DNA from: Bryobacterales bacterium
GTDB lineage: Bacteria > Acidobacteriota > Terriglobia > Bryobacterales > Bryobacteraceae
Assembly: GCA_003142355.1 (NCBI GenBank)
Contig: PLMF01000195.1
Location: 1 to 7,403 of the forward strand
Reading direction: 5' to 3'
DNA: 7,403 nt
The first letter of the stretch is position 1. Every line of letters starts with the position of its first letter. Below the pieces are notes generated by a model, which searched no databases, was not told the origin of the DNA, and saw nothing but the letters and a program-made list of their open reading frames with translations. The translations under genes and the position numbers were made by a program. Positions 6,418 through 7,403 of this stretch are shown piece after piece.

Positions 6418-6807
6418 ATGACTCAGCTCTCGAAGCGGGCGTTGTTTTGGACGCCTCGCGCACTGTCGATCTTGTTTATCGCTTTTCTAAGCCTTTTCGC
6501 CCTGGATGTTTTCGGCGAACATTCGGGGTTCTGGCAGACGGCGCTGGCGCTGACCATGCATCTGATTCCGTCGTTCGTGCTGATCGCGGCCCTGGTGCTG
6601 GCCTGGCGCTGGGAGTGGATCGGGGCGGCGCTCTACGGGGCTGCGGGCTTGCTTTATGTCGGGTGGGTCGTGTCCATGTCGCGCCCAGTGCCCCCGGCTA
6701 TGCGGCTGATCTGGATTCTTATGATCGCCGGCCCGGCCTTTGCCATCGCGGGGCTATTTCTGGCCAACTGGTTAAAACGAGGCGACTTGCGCGCCCTCGG
6801 GCGTTAG
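6418..6807 (+). CDS. Small four-helix integral membrane protein (DUF7670-like)
   Basis: A 129-residue protein with four clear hydrophobic helices at about residues 13-33, 40-62, 67-86 and 96-118, a basic N-terminus (SKRALFWTPR) and a basic C-terminus (LKRGDLRALGR). The opening FWTPRALSILFIAFLSLFALDVF and the AWRWEWIGA loop between helices 2 and 3 resemble a widespread uncharacterised family that I recall as DUF7670; that name should be treated as tentative. No catalytic or binding residues stand out and I propose no function. The start is well supported: GGAGG at 6409-6413 lies four bases before ATG 6418. The gene is divergent from the propeller gene across about 150 bases and appears to stand alone. 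Confidence 0.8.
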   Translation: MTQLSKRALFWTPRALSILFIAFLSLFALDVFGEHSGFWQTALALTMHLIPSFVLIAALVLAWRWEWIGAALYGAAGLLYVGWVVSMSRPVPPAMRLIWILMIAGPAFAIAGLFLANWLKRGDLRALGR

Positions 6808-6881
6808 GTCGGGCGGTGCCCTAGCTACACCCGCTGGTGCCGCCGCTACCGGACGTGGCGCCCTGAGACTGATATTGAGGT

Positions 6882-7082
6882 ATGAGCATCCCTGCACGTT
6901 ATGAGAACGGGGTCTTCAGGCCGCTGGAGGAAGTGAAGGGCGCGGCCAGTGGCGAGGTCTACCGCATGTTCTCGGCAGAGGAACTGCACGGCCTGGAAGA
7001 CGAGCTGGCGTAGTTGAAAGCAGCCGAGCGCAGCTTCGAGTTCTGGGACAACGAGGAGGACGCCGTCTACGACGACGTATAG
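6882..7082 (+). pseudogene. AF2212/VapB-like antitoxin gene interrupted by an amber codon
   Basis: From ATG 6882 the reading frame gives MSIPARYENGVFRPLEEV, the opening of AF2212-like (DUF104) antitoxins, then GEVYRMFSAEELHGLEDELA. It meets TAG at 7011-7013 and continues without any shift as LKAAERSFEFWDNEEDAVYDDV to TAG at 7080-7082. The FEFWDNEEDAVYD ending is the acidic/aromatic tail common in small antitoxins, where it contacts the toxin. The two halves fit together as one 66-codon antitoxin, with the amber codon most likely replacing a Trp (TGG) codon. GAGG sits only one base before the ATG. No toxin gene follows. Either a decayed orphan antitoxin or, less likely, a gene read through the UAG. 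Confidence 0.7.
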
Positions 7083-7403
7083 GCAGGGCGGGGACTTCGG
7101 TCATTCTTTCAGTAGTGCGCCGGCTGAGCACCTCTCCCAACCGCGAACTGAGTGCGGATTCAGAGGTTCGCTCACGTGTTCCGGGAGGCGACAGAGGAAC
7201 ACTCGGCGGCAGCGGACTTACGGCGTTCCATCGCCTCGGCCTGGGGTACTCGCTGTCACACGTAATCAGGCATGGAAGACCCCATATCAGAGTTTCATCG
7301 GAGATTTGTAAGACTTTGCGAAGGACATTCGCACCGTTCCCAGGGTAAACTCGGCTTGTGAGGAAACGTGAGGCCGCGGCCAGGCGCCTCCGAACAGCGA
7401 CCG
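7083..7403. other. Right-end region with no recognisable gene
   Basis: I looked at both strands of these 320 bases. The longest open stretch on the plus strand (7115-7348) has no ribosome site, no family motif and a basic, Ser/Arg-rich composition typical of non-coding GC-rich DNA. No tRNA, strong hairpin with a T-tract or tandem repeat is visible. If a toxin once followed the antitoxin remnant, it is gone or unrecognisable. A palindrome ggccgcggcc lies at 7372-7381. Confidence 0.6.

Noticed and set aside
7078..7115. Possible start of a MazF/PemK-like toxin after the antitoxin frame (RQGGD, then FGHSFS)
   Set aside because: Only a few residues resemble the family N-terminus, no start codon fits and the frame closes at once.
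7358..7403. Possible GTG-initiated gene entering at the right edge
   Set aside because: Only 15 codons are visible, with no motif and no well-placed ribosome site; it cannot be supported from this window.
1..7403. CRISPR array, tRNA, rRNA, insertion sequence or phage attachment site
   Set aside because: No regularly spaced repeats, no cloverleaf-like segment, no transposase motifs and no terminal inverted repeats were seen.

Overview
The window is GC-rich and gene-dense. It looks like chromosomal DNA of a soil or sediment Acidobacteriota, most like the Bryobacterales/Solibacter group. That placement is inferred from remembered relatives: an Hanks-type kinase with a polytopic membrane tail, the style of the infC, ferredoxin and propeller proteins, and decayed VapBC-type genes. 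No search was run.

Left part (1-1114, minus strand): an ExeA/GspA-like AAA ATPase cut by the window edge lies downstream of infC (translation initiation factor IF-3). The usual infC partners rpmI and rplT do not follow infC here.

Middle left (about 1200-3135, plus strand): a broken membrane-anchored Ser/Thr protein kinase. Its glycine loop is in one frame. The catalytic core and sensor part are in a second frame after a one-base loss near 1487. The C-terminal membrane helices are in a third frame after what looks like a large deletion near 2552-2572.

Centre (3149-4894, plus strand): a hairpin, a small dicluster ferredoxin with Asp in place of one cluster cysteine, a textbook intrinsic terminator, and a TolC-family outer membrane factor starting only 10 bases after the terminator T-tract.

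Right part (4914-7403): a truncated PIN-domain (VapC) tail on the minus strand lies in frame behind the stop of a secreted beta-propeller (SMP-30/gluconolactonase-like) gene. A small four-helix membrane protein with a strong ribosome binding site is divergent from the propeller gene. It is followed by an AF2212/VapB-like antitoxin reading frame interrupted by one amber codon. The last 320 bases hold no gene I can support.

The genes do not form one pathway. Housekeeping and envelope genes are interspersed with eroded signalling and toxin-antitoxin genes. I see no convincing undescribed multi-gene system. The best leads are the Asp-substituted ferredoxin, the three decayed genes, and a repeated placement of -10-like hexamers 5-6 bases before start codons, which hints at leaderless transcripts.
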